Part shown: in pieces, positions 26,637-35,051 of the stretch
Numbering within the stretch: position 1 is the stretch's first letter
How the letters are laid out: every line of letters begins with the position of its first letter
NCBI GenBank assembly: GCA_903882805.1
Contig: CAIRYK010000069.1
Span: forward strand, 44,329 to 108,328
DNA: 64,000 bases
Reading direction: 5' to 3'
Origin: an uncultured Bacteroidota bacterium
GTDB lineage: Bacteria; Bacteroidota; Bacteroidia; Chitinophagales; Chitinophagaceae
The notes under the pieces: generated by a model
The model's input: only the letters and a program-made list of their open reading frames with translations
Databases searched by the model: none
Told to the model about the DNA's origin: nothing
Position numbers and translations under genes: made by a program

Positions 26637-27957
26637 CGTCCAATCAACCAAAACTGGAAGATTGTTTATTATACTTGGTTTTTCTTGTCTTTTATTGAGT
26701 GTTACGTTTGGACTTACTGCCAGCCTTCAATACCTGGCGCCTCAACTATTTGTCGATCATCTATCTTTTCAGAAAACCCGTCCGTTGCATGTTTTTCTGG
26801 CTATCAATTGGTTATTTGCTTGTATTTCCGGACTTGTTTATATCATTATACCACGAGTAGCTAATAGGCAGCTATTTTCAGGAAAAATGGCTATAATACA
26901 CCTTGTACTGCATGCTGCAACCATAACAATTGTAGTTACAGGTTTCTTTCTAGGGCATTTTTCTGGCAGGGAATATCTTGAATTTCCGCCCTGGATTGTA
27001 GGTATTATAATATTCTACTGGCTGATTTTTGGGGTAAATTTCTTCAAAACCTTACAGCCTAATCTGGCAACAGCGCCTGTTTATATTTGGATGTGGTGTA
27101 CCGGTATTTTGTTCTTCATAATTACTATGGCAGAGGCGCAACTATGGATGCTGCCATATTTTAATACCAACATTATCCGCGATGTAACCGTGCAGTGGAA
27201 AGCAAATGGCAGTATGGTTGGTTCGTGGAATATGCTGATTTATGGTACTGCCATGTATGTAATGGAACAAGTAACTAATGATAAAACCATAGGGTACAAC
27301 AGAAAAGCATTTGCATTTTATTTTCTGGGATTAACTAATCTGCTTTTCAATTGGGGCCATCATACCTATATAGTGCCTGCCCACCCGGCTATAAAGCAAA
27401 TTGCTTATTTGATAAGTATGACAGAACTGTTATTGTTGGCAAACATAATGCTCACATGGACGGCTGCATTTAGAAAAAGACCGGTTGCCGAATTTGAGAT
27501 TACCTATAGTTTTTTGAAAACAGCAGATGTATGGGTATTGATTAATTTAATTTTAGCAATTGCTATTTCGGTACCTGCAATAAACAAATACACTCATGGC
27601 ACTCAGATAACTGTAGCTCATGCCATGGGCGCCACTATAGGCATTAATACCTTATTACTTATAGGATGTGTGGTTTTTGTAATAGAAAAACAACTATCTA
27701 CACAAGCCAAGAAAAAAATGAACCTTGGTTTAAAAACAATGCACATATCATTGTTTTTCTTTTGGTTGTCGCTACTGGCAGCGGGGGTGACGAGATCATC
27801 CGGCATAAGAAACAATTTATATTTTGCTGAAATCACCGAACGAGCAACGCCCTTCCTGCGCGTATTTTCTGCATCGGGCATTTTTCTTGTTGTTGGTATT
27901 GTATTGGTAGCTGCCACATGTATACCTGCTATATGGAAATTTGAAATAAAGGCATAG
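26611..27957 (+). CDS. NorB-like heme-copper oxidase family protein with altered ligands
   Basis: 448 residues, about 12 transmembrane helices. Compared with cNOR NorB, His60 in RPLHVF (heme b), the pair His250-His251 in NWGHHTY (FeB) and His337 in TVAHAMG (heme b3) are kept. However, the third FeB His position is Asn199 (KANGSMVG), the FeB Glu position is Val203, and the second heme b ligand position is Met339. The spacing 199 to 250 equals 207 to 258 in NorB. It is therefore either a divergent NO reductase or a paralogue with another job. The start overlaps the norC-like gene; ATG at 26620 is an alternative. Ligand mapping is by eye. Confidence 0.85.
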   Translation: MQNMERQNSVQSTKTGRLFIILGFSCLLLSVTFGLTASLQYLAPQLFVDHLSFQKTRPLHVFLAINWLFACISGLVYIIIPRVANRQLFSGKMAIIHLVLHAATITIVVTGFFLGHFSGREYLEFPPWIVGIIIFYWLIFGVNFFKTLQPNLATAPVYIWMWCTGILFFIITMAEAQLWMLPYFNTNIIRDVTVQWKANGSMVGSWNMLIYGTAMYVMEQVTNDKTIGYNRKAFAFYFLGLTNLLFNWGHHTYIVPAHPAIKQIAYLISMTELLLLANIMLTWTAAFRKRPVAEFEITYSFLKTADVWVLINLILAIAISVPAINKYTHGTQITVAHAMGATIGINTLLLIGCVVFVIEKQLSTQAKKKMNLGLKTMHISLFFFWLSLLAAGVTRSSGIRNNLYFAEITERATPFLRVFSASGIFLVVGIVLVAATCIPAIWKFEIKA

Positions 27958-28026
27958 CAACTTCGCTTAATTGCTCCACGATTGCGCTATAAACAATCAC
28001 CGCAAACAATAACATATTTTCGCAGT

Positions 28027-28605
28027 ATGGAATTGCAGCTCATACTTACCAACATACAAAAACATATAAACCTGACTGCTGAAGAACAGCAGCATTTTCT
28101 GTCGGTATTGCAAGTAAAAAAAATGAAAAAGAAACAGGTTTTGCTGCATGAAAATGAAGTGTGCAAGTATTCGGCGTTTGTATTTCGGGGCTGCCTTAGA
28201 GGGTACACCATAGACAATAATGGTATTGAACACGTATTACAGTTTGCTCCGCCCGACTGGTGGATATCTGATATGTATAGCCTGATAGCGCAAAAAACCG
28301 GCCAGCTCAATATAGATGCTCTGGAAGACACTGAAGTAGCATTGCTATCGAAAAATGAACAGGAAAAATTATATACTGAAATACCGAAATTCGAACGTTT
28401 TTTCAGGATTATAACTGAAAAGTCGCTGGTAGCCTACAGGCAACGCATTATAGATAGCATGAGCCTTACTGCGCAGGAGCGTTATGCAAACTTCTGCAAT
28501 AGCTATCCTACGCTCATTAATACACTACCGCAAAAACAAATAGCGGCATATATAGGCGTTACGCCGGAGTTTTTGAGCAAAATGCGCAGCTCATTAAGGT
28601 ACTAA
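28027..28605 (+). CDS. Crp/Fnr family transcriptional regulator
   Basis: 192 residues from the ATG at 28027; the frame continues upstream without a better start. A cyclic-nucleotide-binding-like barrel (LLHENEVCKYSAFVFRGCLR) is followed by a C-terminal winged helix, LPQKQIAAYIGVTPEFLSKM. It is the short Bacteroidota type that often sits beside redox or stress genes. A one-mismatch -7 element (TATTTTCG, 28015-28022) lies just before the ATG. It could regulate the pirin-nitroreductase genes that follow or the island upstream; the sequence does not decide. Confidence 0.9.
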   Translation: MELQLILTNIQKHINLTAEEQQHFLSVLQVKKMKKKQVLLHENEVCKYSAFVFRGCLRGYTIDNNGIEHVLQFAPPDWWISDMYSLIAQKTGQLNIDALEDTEVALLSKNEQEKLYTEIPKFERFFRIITEKSLVAYRQRIIDSMSLTAQERYANFCNSYPTLINTLPQKQIAAYIGVTPEFLSKMRSSLRY

Positions 28606-28650
28606 CATAATTGATTAACCTACATCAAGTCATTTTCTTAATCTACATTA

Positions 28651-28682
28651 TTTGAAAGGGGGTATCGGCAGAGCGATCTTTG
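28651..28682 (+). promoter_or_regulatory. Bacteroidota-type promoter for the pirin operon
   Basis: TTTG (28651-28654), 20-nt spacer, GATCTTTG (28675-28682): a near-consensus -33/-7 pair with one mismatch. The pirin ATG is 19 nt downstream. It lacks the FNR-like dyad found in the nos island. Confidence 0.65.
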
Positions 28683-28701
28683 CATAAGAAAACAAACAAT
28701 A

Positions 28702-29592
28702 ATGGACAGAAAAGATTTTATAAAAAAGGGACTTTTAGGCACCGGAATATTTGTAGCAAGCGCATCGGTAATTGGAGCATTAGCCAATGAAATAGATGAA
28801 CTAAAAGAACTTGATCCGATTCAAAGTACTGACATTGTAGGTTTTAATCATTTACCAAATTCAAACTCAAAAATTATGGCAAGCACAGTATTGCACAAAG
28901 CAAACACAAGAGGACATGCCAATCATGGTTGGCTCGATTCGCACCACACCTTCAGTTTTGCAAACTATTACAATCCCGAAAGAATGCACTTTGGCGCATT
29001 GCGGGTTATGAACGACGATAAGGTAGAAGCTGGCATGGGCTTTGGCACGCACCCGCACGACAATATGGAGATCATATCTATTCCGCTGGAAGGCGACCTG
29101 GAGCATAAAGACAGTATGAACAATACCGCTGTGATAAAATATGGCGACATACAGGTGATGAGCGCCGGCACAGGTATATACCACAGCGAATACAATAAAA
29201 ATAAAGACAAAGAGGTGAAATTTTTGCAGATATGGATGTTTCCTAACAAACGCAATGTCACACCCCGCTACGACCAGATAACGCTGAACGAGGCCGACCG
29301 TAAAAACAAATTGCAACAAATACTCTCGCCCAATGCAGACGACGAAGGCGTGTGGGTTCATCAGGATGCATGGTTCTATCTGGGCAGCCTCGATAAAGGA
29401 ACTACAGTGGAATATAGCATCAAGAAAAAAGGAAATGGCATATATGCCTTTTTGATAAAAGGCGATGTACATATTGGCGAAATAGCGCTTAATGAGCGCG
29501 ACGGTTTGGGTATTTGGGATACAGACTCAATAACCATAAAAGCTGACAGCGGCGCTGAGCTATTGTTAATGGAAGTGCCAATGACTGTATAA
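28702..29592 (+). CDS. Pirin family protein with N-terminal export-type leader
   Basis: 296 residues. Residues 1-53 or so form a leader (MDRKDFIKKGLLGTGIFVAS then a hydrophobic stretch) resembling a secretion signal fused before the pirin domain. The pirin part shows HANHGWLDSHHTFSFANY, the metal-binding His in THPHDNMEI and HSEYN, and a second cupin half. Pirins are iron-binding cupins, some with quercetinase activity or regulatory roles; most are cytoplasmic, so the leader is unusual. It is probably cotranscribed with the nitroreductase 37 nt downstream. Confidence 0.92.
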   Translation: MDRKDFIKKGLLGTGIFVASASVIGALANEIDELKELDPIQSTDIVGFNHLPNSNSKIMASTVLHKANTRGHANHGWLDSHHTFSFANYYNPERMHFGALRVMNDDKVEAGMGFGTHPHDNMEIISIPLEGDLEHKDSMNNTAVIKYGDIQVMSAGTGIYHSEYNKNKDKEVKFLQIWMFPNKRNVTPRYDQITLNEADRKNKLQQILSPNADDEGVWVHQDAWFYLGSLDKGTTVEYSIKKKGNGIYAFLIKGDVHIGEIALNERDGLGIWDTDSITIKADSGAELLLMEVPMTV

Positions 29593-29629
29593 AAGTTGAA
29601 TTACCGAATATAAAAACTTAACCGACAAA

Positions 29630-30205
29630 ATGAACCACATTAAGCATCCCGTGACAGAATACCCCATACTTGAAAACATTAAACTAAGGTGGAGTCCGCG
29701 GGCATTTGAAGAAAAACAAATAGACGAGCAGACAATGAAATCGCTATTTGAAGCGGCCAGATGGAGCGCAAGCGCTATAAACGAACAGCCATGGCAATAT
29801 TATTATGCACATAGAGGTAGCGCAGGTTTTGAAAAAATTGTTGCCGCATTGGCTCCAGGCAACGAGCCTTGGGCTAAAAATGCATCGGTTTTGATAGTGG
29901 CATCGGGTAGAAAAACCTATGCAGCAAATGGGGCTCCAAATGTGTTTTTTGCACACGACTTAGGTATGGCCAATGCCAACCTAATGCATCAGGCAATAGC
30001 GTATGGCATAAATAGCCACCCGATGGGCGGATTTGATAAATCAAAAATAATAGAGTCACTGCAACTAACTGATAATGAAGAGCCTGTGTGCGTTATTGCA
30101 TTGGGTTATACAGGACAAGCAGAAAATCTGCCGGAACCCTACAAAAGCCGGGAACTAACGCCCAGACAGCGCAAATCTATAACTGAGTTTACAAAAGCTA
30201 TTTGA
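29630..30205 (+). CDS. Nitroreductase family protein (FMN-dependent)
   Basis: 191 residues with the nitroreductase fold markers: the FMN-binding RWSPRAFEEKQID start, ARWSASAINEQPWQYYY, and the later HPMGGFDKSKI and ALGYTG segments. These homodimeric flavoproteins reduce nitro compounds, quinones or enals with NAD(P)H in the cytoplasm. It lies between the pirin gene and a pseudo-receiver gene, overlapping the latter by one base (TGATG). This suggests a coupled redox-stress operon. Confidence 0.92.
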   Translation: MNHIKHPVTEYPILENIKLRWSPRAFEEKQIDEQTMKSLFEAARWSASAINEQPWQYYYAHRGSAGFEKIVAALAPGNEPWAKNASVLIVASGRKTYAANGAPNVFFAHDLGMANANLMHQAIAYGINSHPMGGFDKSKIIESLQLTDNEEPVCVIALGYTGQAENLPEPYKSRELTPRQRKSITEFTKAI

Positions 30206-30573
30206 TGAAAACACAAATACTGGTGATTGGAAGGCGCCTTGACATACTCAACACTGTAGTGCGCTTAATCAACCAAAACGATGAATGGCAAGCAACCGGA
30301 ACCGACAATGACGAACATGCCATAGAACTATGTAGCCGGCAAGAATTCGACCTTGTGTTACTGGGCGGTGGTATAGAAGCGGCAAAGGAAAGCAAATTAA
30401 GCAGCTTACTAAAAGTACTACAGCCCACCGTCAAAATAATACAACACTTCGGCGGCGGCAGCGGACTACTATACAATGAAATACAAGCTGCGCTTGTGGG
30501 TAATGCCGGAGGTGTTTACAATATAATAGAGGATCCGTTTAAGCAAATGGGGCTAGGGAACATGGCAAATTAG
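30205..30573 (+). CDS. Degenerate response-regulator receiver-like protein
   Basis: 122 residues from the ATG at 30205, which overlaps the nitroreductase stop by one base. The fold pattern is receiver-like: TQILVIGRRLDILNTVVRLI, then FDLVLLGGGIE, then PTVKIIQHFGGG. The strand-3 position normally held by the phospho-acceptor Asp is Gly (LLGGG), and the acidic pocket after strand 1 is replaced by GRR. Phosphorylation is therefore unlikely and it may act as a pseudo-receiver. A terminator follows. Confidence 0.75.
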   Translation: MKTQILVIGRRLDILNTVVRLINQNDEWQATGTDNDEHAIELCSRQEFDLVLLGGGIEAAKESKLSSLLKVLQPTVKIIQHFGGGSGLLYNEIQAALVGNAGGVYNIIEDPFKQMGLGNMAN

Positions 30574-30598
30574 TACAATAGTTGTTTTTGAAATAAAC

Positions 30599-30637
30599 GA
30601 AAAAGGTTGTCCGCTTACACTGTGAACAACCTTTTTC
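30599..30637. terminator. Bidirectional terminator
   Basis: Arms aaaaaggttgt (30600-30610) and acaaccttttt (30626-30636) form an 11-bp stem with A-tract and T-tract ends, so it can end transcription from the pirin operon on the plus strand and from tRNA-Arg on the minus strand. Confidence 0.85.
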
Positions 30638-30682
30638 ATTTTGTGTGCCTTTGTTCCCGCTCGGAGCATAACTTCATATTAG

Positions 30683-30754
30683 TGGCCTCGCCAGGAATCG
30701 AACCTGGATCTGGAGCTTCGGAAACTCTTATACTATCCATTGTACTACGAGGCC
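30683..30754 (-). tRNA. tRNA-Arg (anticodon CCG)
   Basis: A 72-nt cloverleaf on the minus strand: acceptor GGCCTCG/CGAGGCC with discriminator A, D stem GTAC/GTAT, anticodon loop TTCCGAA (anticodon CCG, reads CGG), and T arm CCAGG-TTCGATT-CCTGG. The anticodon stem contains a G-U pair and a closing A-C mismatch. The 3' CCA is not encoded. A -7 element upstream and a terminator downstream define a single-gene unit. Confidence 0.96.
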
Positions 30755-30769
30755 GTAGTTTTGGGTGTG

Positions 30770-30777
30770 CAAAGGTA
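30770..30777 (-). promoter_or_regulatory. -7 promoter element for tRNA-Arg
   Basis: TACCTTTG on the minus strand, an exact match to TAnnTTTG, ends 15 nt before the mature tRNA 5' end. No correctly spaced -33 TTTG is visible. Confidence 0.6.
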
Positions 30778-31051
30778 TCACATTTTTGAGCAATTTTTAA
30801 AAATTGAACCTGAAATATATGCCCTTGCCCGATAAATAGACGATATTAGAACATTGGCACAAAACAAAATTACCGGGCAACACATTACCCTTGCAATTTT
30901 GTTTTGCCCTGTTAACCATTATTAACTTTAATCTTCATCAAAAAATTCTTTCTGATAAAATAGCTTTTTACCTTTACCGTTTCAGTTAGGAAAATAAGCG
31001 TCAGCAATCTATTTTTGACGTTATATTAAAAGTTTCGCTAAAAAGCAACCT

Positions 31052-33484
31052 ATGCAGTTAGATTTTAAGAAATTGAAGGTAGAGATCTTCACCATTATTG
31101 CCTTTGCAATCCTGTCGCTGGTGTATTGCTATCCGCAGCTACAAGGTAAAAAACTGTACCAGCACGATAATATCTCGTGGCAGGGTATGGCGCACGAAGC
31201 TATGGCCTATCACGAGGCTACCGGTAAAGATGTGCTGTGGTCGAATAGTATGTTTGGCGGTATGCCCACCTACACTACCTATGTAGGCACTACCAATACC
31301 AACTTCACCGGTTATATACAGGTGGCATTGGAGGCTATTGGTAAACCTGCCTATTTCTTCTTTATAGCCATGATGTGTTTTTACATCATGCTCAGGGTAT
31401 TCAAAGTTAATCCATGGATTAGCGCAGTTGGCGCTATAGCCTATGCGTTCTCATCTTACAATCCTATTATTATTGGGGTAGGGCACGACACCAAAATGCT
31501 GACAATGGGGTATTTGCCAATGGCTGTAGCCGGTTTATACCTGATTTTTAAAGAAAAATGGCTTACAGGGGCGGCTATATGGGGCATCACACTTTCGCTC
31601 ATTTTTACCAACAATCACTTTCAGGCTATCTATTATTCGCTGCTTATTTTCGTTTGCTTCGGTATTACCATGTTTGTTACGGCTATTAAAAATGGCAGAC
31701 TAAAACAGTTTTTTATTGCTTGCGCTATTGCTGCGGTCACCGGTGCATTGGGTGTTGGCCCTACTGCAACATCTATACTTACCACCAATGAGTATGCAAA
31801 AGAAACTATGCGCGGCGGCGGTAGCGAGCTCTCCGGCCACGACAAAAAGACGAATGGCGGGTTGGATAAAGAATATGCCTTCCGGTGGAGCAATGGCATT
31901 GGTGAAACTTTTTGCCTGATGATACCATATCTATACGGGGGTTCATCGGGTGAGGCTGCCGATAAGGCGCCTAAAACGCTTGAAGCGATTGGTGGTAATG
32001 CAGATTCATTACCAATTTATTGGGGCCCTCAGCCATTTATCTCTGGTCCGGTTTATTTTGGAGCAGCAGTGTGTTTCCTTTTTGTATTAGGTATGATGGT
32101 AGTGCGCTCGCCCCATAAATGGTGGATACTCGTTGCAGCCATAATAGGTATCGTACTGAGCTGGGGTAAAAATTTTGAGGGGTTGAACTACTTCCTGTTC
32201 GATCATGTACCGATGCTCAATAAATTCAGAACGGTATCTATGGCGCTGATCATACCCCAATTCCTGTTTCCTTTCCTTGGCGCATGGGCTGTTCAGGAGG
32301 TCATCAATCAGAAAAACGACCCAAAGATGTGGAACAGCATTAAAATGTCGGCCGGCATTATGGCTGGTTTATGCTTGCTGTTGGGCGTTGGCGGATCCAT
32401 GTTCTTCACTTTTACGGGAGGTTCAGACGCACAGTTGCAACCAGAAATGGTTAAGTTATTGAAGGCCGACCGTGCGTCGCTGGCTGCCACAAGCGGTATA
32501 AAAAGCGCAGTATATATAGTGCTTATTGCAGGCTTATTGTGGGCTTTTATTAAAGAAAAAATCAGCCAGAGCATTCTGGTTATTGGTACTGGGCTTGTAA
32601 TAATGATTGACCTTATGCCAGTAGCGCATGAATACTTGAATGAGAAAAATTATGTAGACCAATCGGAGTATGATGCGTTTTTTGAGCCACGCAAAGTAGA
32701 CAAACAAATCATGGCAGACCCTGATCCATATTATCGCGTGCTGGATCTGACAAAAGACACCTACAATGATGCAGTACAGGCATATTTTCATAAATGTATT
32801 GGAGGTTATCACCCTGCAAAAATGGAAATTTATCAGGACCTGATCGAGCGTCAGATGAGTCGCGGCTTCAATAAAGAGGTGTTGAATATGCTCAATACTA
32901 AGTACATTATTGTTGGCGGTCGTAAAAGCGAACCTGGCGTGATACCTAACCCTACGGCTTGTGGCAATGCCTGGTTTGTAAATGAAATAAAATGGGCTAA
33001 TACTGCCGATGAAGAAATGGACGGACTTAATGCGCAAAACATACAGGACACAACAATAGTGCCCAATGCGTTTGAACCAAAGAAAACAGCAGTGATGCGC
33101 ACCACATTTAAGTCTGAGATAGGTAACTATGAAATAGGTAAAGACAGCTCCGCATTTGTAAAACTGGATAAATACGGACTGGATGAAATATCCTTCAAGT
33201 CGAACAACAGCAAAAACGGACTTGCAGTATTTTCTGATATTTATTACGCCAAAGGCTGGAAAGCATTTGTAGATGGTAAAGAAACGCCCATATACAAAGC
33301 AAACTATGTATTAAGAGCAATAAAGGTACCTGCAGGTTCGCACCAAATTGAGTTTCAGTTCCGTCCGGAGAGCTTCTACAAAGGCAAAACAATTGGAATG
33401 ATAACCAGTTTGTTGCTTATCGTACTCGGCATTGCAGCGCTTTATCCTTTGTTTCGCAAGGATGCGATGCCTACTGTGAAATAA
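31052..33484 (+). CDS. YfhO family membrane protein
   Basis: 810 residues with about 13 transmembrane helices and a large C-terminal extracytoplasmic domain, as in YfhO-type proteins of Bacteroidota. Typical segments are LYQHDNISWQGMAHEA, MFGGMPTYTTYVG and the C-terminal YYAKGWKAFVDGKETPIYKA. The GT-C-like fold suggests glycosyl transfer or lipid-linked sugar handling, but the exact substrate is unknown. Upstream, TTAG-N20-TATTTTTG (-7 at 31010-31017) is a plausible promoter. A strong terminator follows. Confidence 0.92.
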   Translation: MQLDFKKLKVEIFTIIAFAILSLVYCYPQLQGKKLYQHDNISWQGMAHEAMAYHEATGKDVLWSNSMFGGMPTYTTYVGTTNTNFTGYIQVALEAIGKPAYFFFIAMMCFYIMLRVFKVNPWISAVGAIAYAFSSYNPIIIGVGHDTKMLTMGYLPMAVAGLYLIFKEKWLTGAAIWGITLSLIFTNNHFQAIYYSLLIFVCFGITMFVTAIKNGRLKQFFIACAIAAVTGALGVGPTATSILTTNEYAKETMRGGGSELSGHDKKTNGGLDKEYAFRWSNGIGETFCLMIPYLYGGSSGEAADKAPKTLEAIGGNADSLPIYWGPQPFISGPVYFGAAVCFLFVLGMMVVRSPHKWWILVAAIIGIVLSWGKNFEGLNYFLFDHVPMLNKFRTVSMALIIPQFLFPFLGAWAVQEVINQKNDPKMWNSIKMSAGIMAGLCLLLGVGGSMFFTFTGGSDAQLQPEMVKLLKADRASLAATSGIKSAVYIVLIAGLLWAFIKEKISQSILVIGTGLVIMIDLMPVAHEYLNEKNYVDQSEYDAFFEPRKVDKQIMADPDPYYRVLDLTKDTYNDAVQAYFHKCIGGYHPAKMEIYQDLIERQMSRGFNKEVLNMLNTKYIIVGGRKSEPGVIPNPTACGNAWFVNEIKWANTADEEMDGLNAQNIQDTTIVPNAFEPKKTAVMRTTFKSEIGNYEIGKDSSAFVKLDKYGLDEISFKSNNSKNGLAVFSDIYYAKGWKAFVDGKETPIYKANYVLRAIKVPAGSHQIEFQFRPESFYKGKTIGMITSLLLIVLGIAALYPLFRKDAMPTVK

Positions 33485-33503
33485 TTGTGCTAAAACTCTA
33501 AAT

Positions 33504-33545
33504 AAGCCTGAATCTTGCATAACGAATGTGAGGTTCAGGCTTTTT
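33504..33545 (+). terminator. Intrinsic terminator after the YfhO gene
   Basis: Arms aagcctgaa (33504-33512) and ttcaggctt (33534-33542) followed by a T-run (33541-33545) give a classical rho-independent terminator. Confidence 0.85.
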
Positions 33546-33599
33546 AAAATACTATATTTATCTTAGCTTTCAGTAGAGTAAATACCAAAAACGCCGTAA

Positions 33600-35051
33600 T
33601 TGTCGAATAGCAAGAGTAATTCATTTGTAAGCAATTCATTTTTTATATTCCTCATCAGATTTTTTCCGTCGCTGGCAAATTTTCTGGTTCTAGTGGGATA
33701 CTCCAATTTTTTACCGCAAAGGGTATATGGCGACTACCAACATTTCTGGATTCAGCTAAATGTCTTTTACCCCCTTGCTTGTTTTGGTATCCATATAGCT
33801 ATCGTCGCCTATAGCGGTGAATATTTGAAAAATGTACTGCAAAAGCTGTCGGGTAAGCACTATTTACTTTACGGATTATGGATAACATTGGTAGCCGGTA
33901 TTTTCGCATTGTTACAGGCGCATTCGTTGCAAATCTCCTTTGCTGTTCCATTTTTGTTTTTAATGGCATTCTCGCTTACGTTTATTTTTGAGTCTATTTT
34001 AATAGTTTTTCGGTGCTACAAAACGCTGGTAGCGGTAAATGTGTTGTACTCGCTGGCTTATTGTCTGGTCCATTGGTATGTGGCAAAAGGCGAATTCTCG
34101 CTTGCTTTAGTCTTTGGTAGCCTTTTGATTATTACAGCATCGCGCTTGGTAATTTATGCGGCTTTGGCGATAAATAAAATCAACAATGTAACCCGGGTGC
34201 AACCAAGTGCAGAGCGGGACGAATTAGGCAGAATAAGATCGCTTTGGATGCACCTTGGCGTTTACGATGTTATTCAAATACTGTCGGGCTGGATTGATAA
34301 ATTTATCATTTCTATTTTACTTACGTCGCAGCTATCAGCAATTTACTTTAATGGCTCACAAAATATACCATTTCTCCCACTATTGCTGGGTGCAGCAAGT
34401 AGCGCTGCTTTGATAAAGCTTGCAGGAAGTAATAAGCAAAACGAAACGGCCAATATAATACAAATTATGAACCAGTCGGGTAGGGTGTTGTCTTGCATAG
34501 TGTTTCCTATCTTTCTCTTTTTACTATTTTACCGATGGGAACTTATCATTACTATATTTACAGAAAAATACGCACCAGCTGTGCCTGTTTTTTTCGCTGC
34601 TTTGTTCATTCTTCCGCTTCGCGCCTATAGCTTCAGCACAGCGTTACAACGACTGCACAAAGGCTCTATAATAAATATCGGGGCAATTACCGAAATAGTA
34701 TTGGGCTGCTTACTCATGTATCCGCTATACCTATTGTTGGGCTTGCCAGGTGTGGCGCTAAGCTTTGTCCTTTCCACCTGGTTTCAGGCATCATTTTATC
34801 TTTATCACACAGCCAAACTATTGAATACAAGTCCCTGGAGCCTTGCACCAATTAAAAACTGGATTATTAAGCTCATTGTTTTTGCTTCTTTGTTTATAGG
34901 CATTCATTATATCGGCGTTAGCTTTTTATCCCAAAAGATTAATCTATTTTTGGGAACAACTGTAATGGTATGTACTATTGGCCTATCGTTGTACATAGAA
35001 CTTACTAACCAAAGAAAACATGGCGGGCTCCAATCACCGGAACAGATTTAG
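33600..35051 (+). CDS. Polysaccharide flippase-like (MOP/MATE superfamily) membrane protein
   Basis: 483 residues with about 12-14 transmembrane helices, typical of Wzx-type lipid-linked oligosaccharide flippases: SLANFLVLVGYSNFLPQ at the start and GLPGVALSFVLSTWFQASF late. An in-frame stop immediately precedes the TTG at 33600, and no ATG occurs for over 100 codons, so TTG is the probable start codon. It overlaps the Kir channel gene by 32 bp. A role in surface polysaccharide export is inferred from the family only. Confidence 0.85.
   Translation: MSNSKSNSFVSNSFFIFLIRFFPSLANFLVLVGYSNFLPQRVYGDYQHFWIQLNVFYPLACFGIHIAIVAYSGEYLKNVLQKLSGKHYLLYGLWITLVAGIFALLQAHSLQISFAVPFLFLMAFSLTFIFESILIVFRCYKTLVAVNVLYSLAYCLVHWYVAKGEFSLALVFGSLLIITASRLVIYAALAINKINNVTRVQPSAERDELGRIRSLWMHLGVYDVIQILSGWIDKFIISILLTSQLSAIYFNGSQNIPFLPLLLGAASSAALIKLAGSNKQNETANIIQIMNQSGRVLSCIVFPIFLFLLFYRWELIITIFTEKYAPAVPVFFAALFILPLRAYSFSTALQRLHKGSIINIGAITEIVLGCLLMYPLYLLLGLPGVALSFVLSTWFQASFYLYHTAKLLNTSPWSLAPIKNWIIKLIVFASLFIGIHYIGVSFLSQKINLFLGTTVMVCTIGLSLYIELTNQRKHGGLQSPEQI

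Noticed and set aside
28606..28701. FNR-like site TTGATTAACCTACATCAA before the pirin operon
   Set aside because: The half-sites are 8 nt apart instead of 4, and nothing resembling the dyad lies 23 nt before the -7 element there.
28867..29472. Minus-strand frame of 201 codons opposite the pirin gene
   Set aside because: Fully antisense to conserved pirin motifs, without promoter or recognisable domain.
30607..30789. Plus-strand frame of 60 codons across the tRNA-Arg locus
   Set aside because: It overlaps the tRNA, its promoter and a terminator, so coding is not credible.
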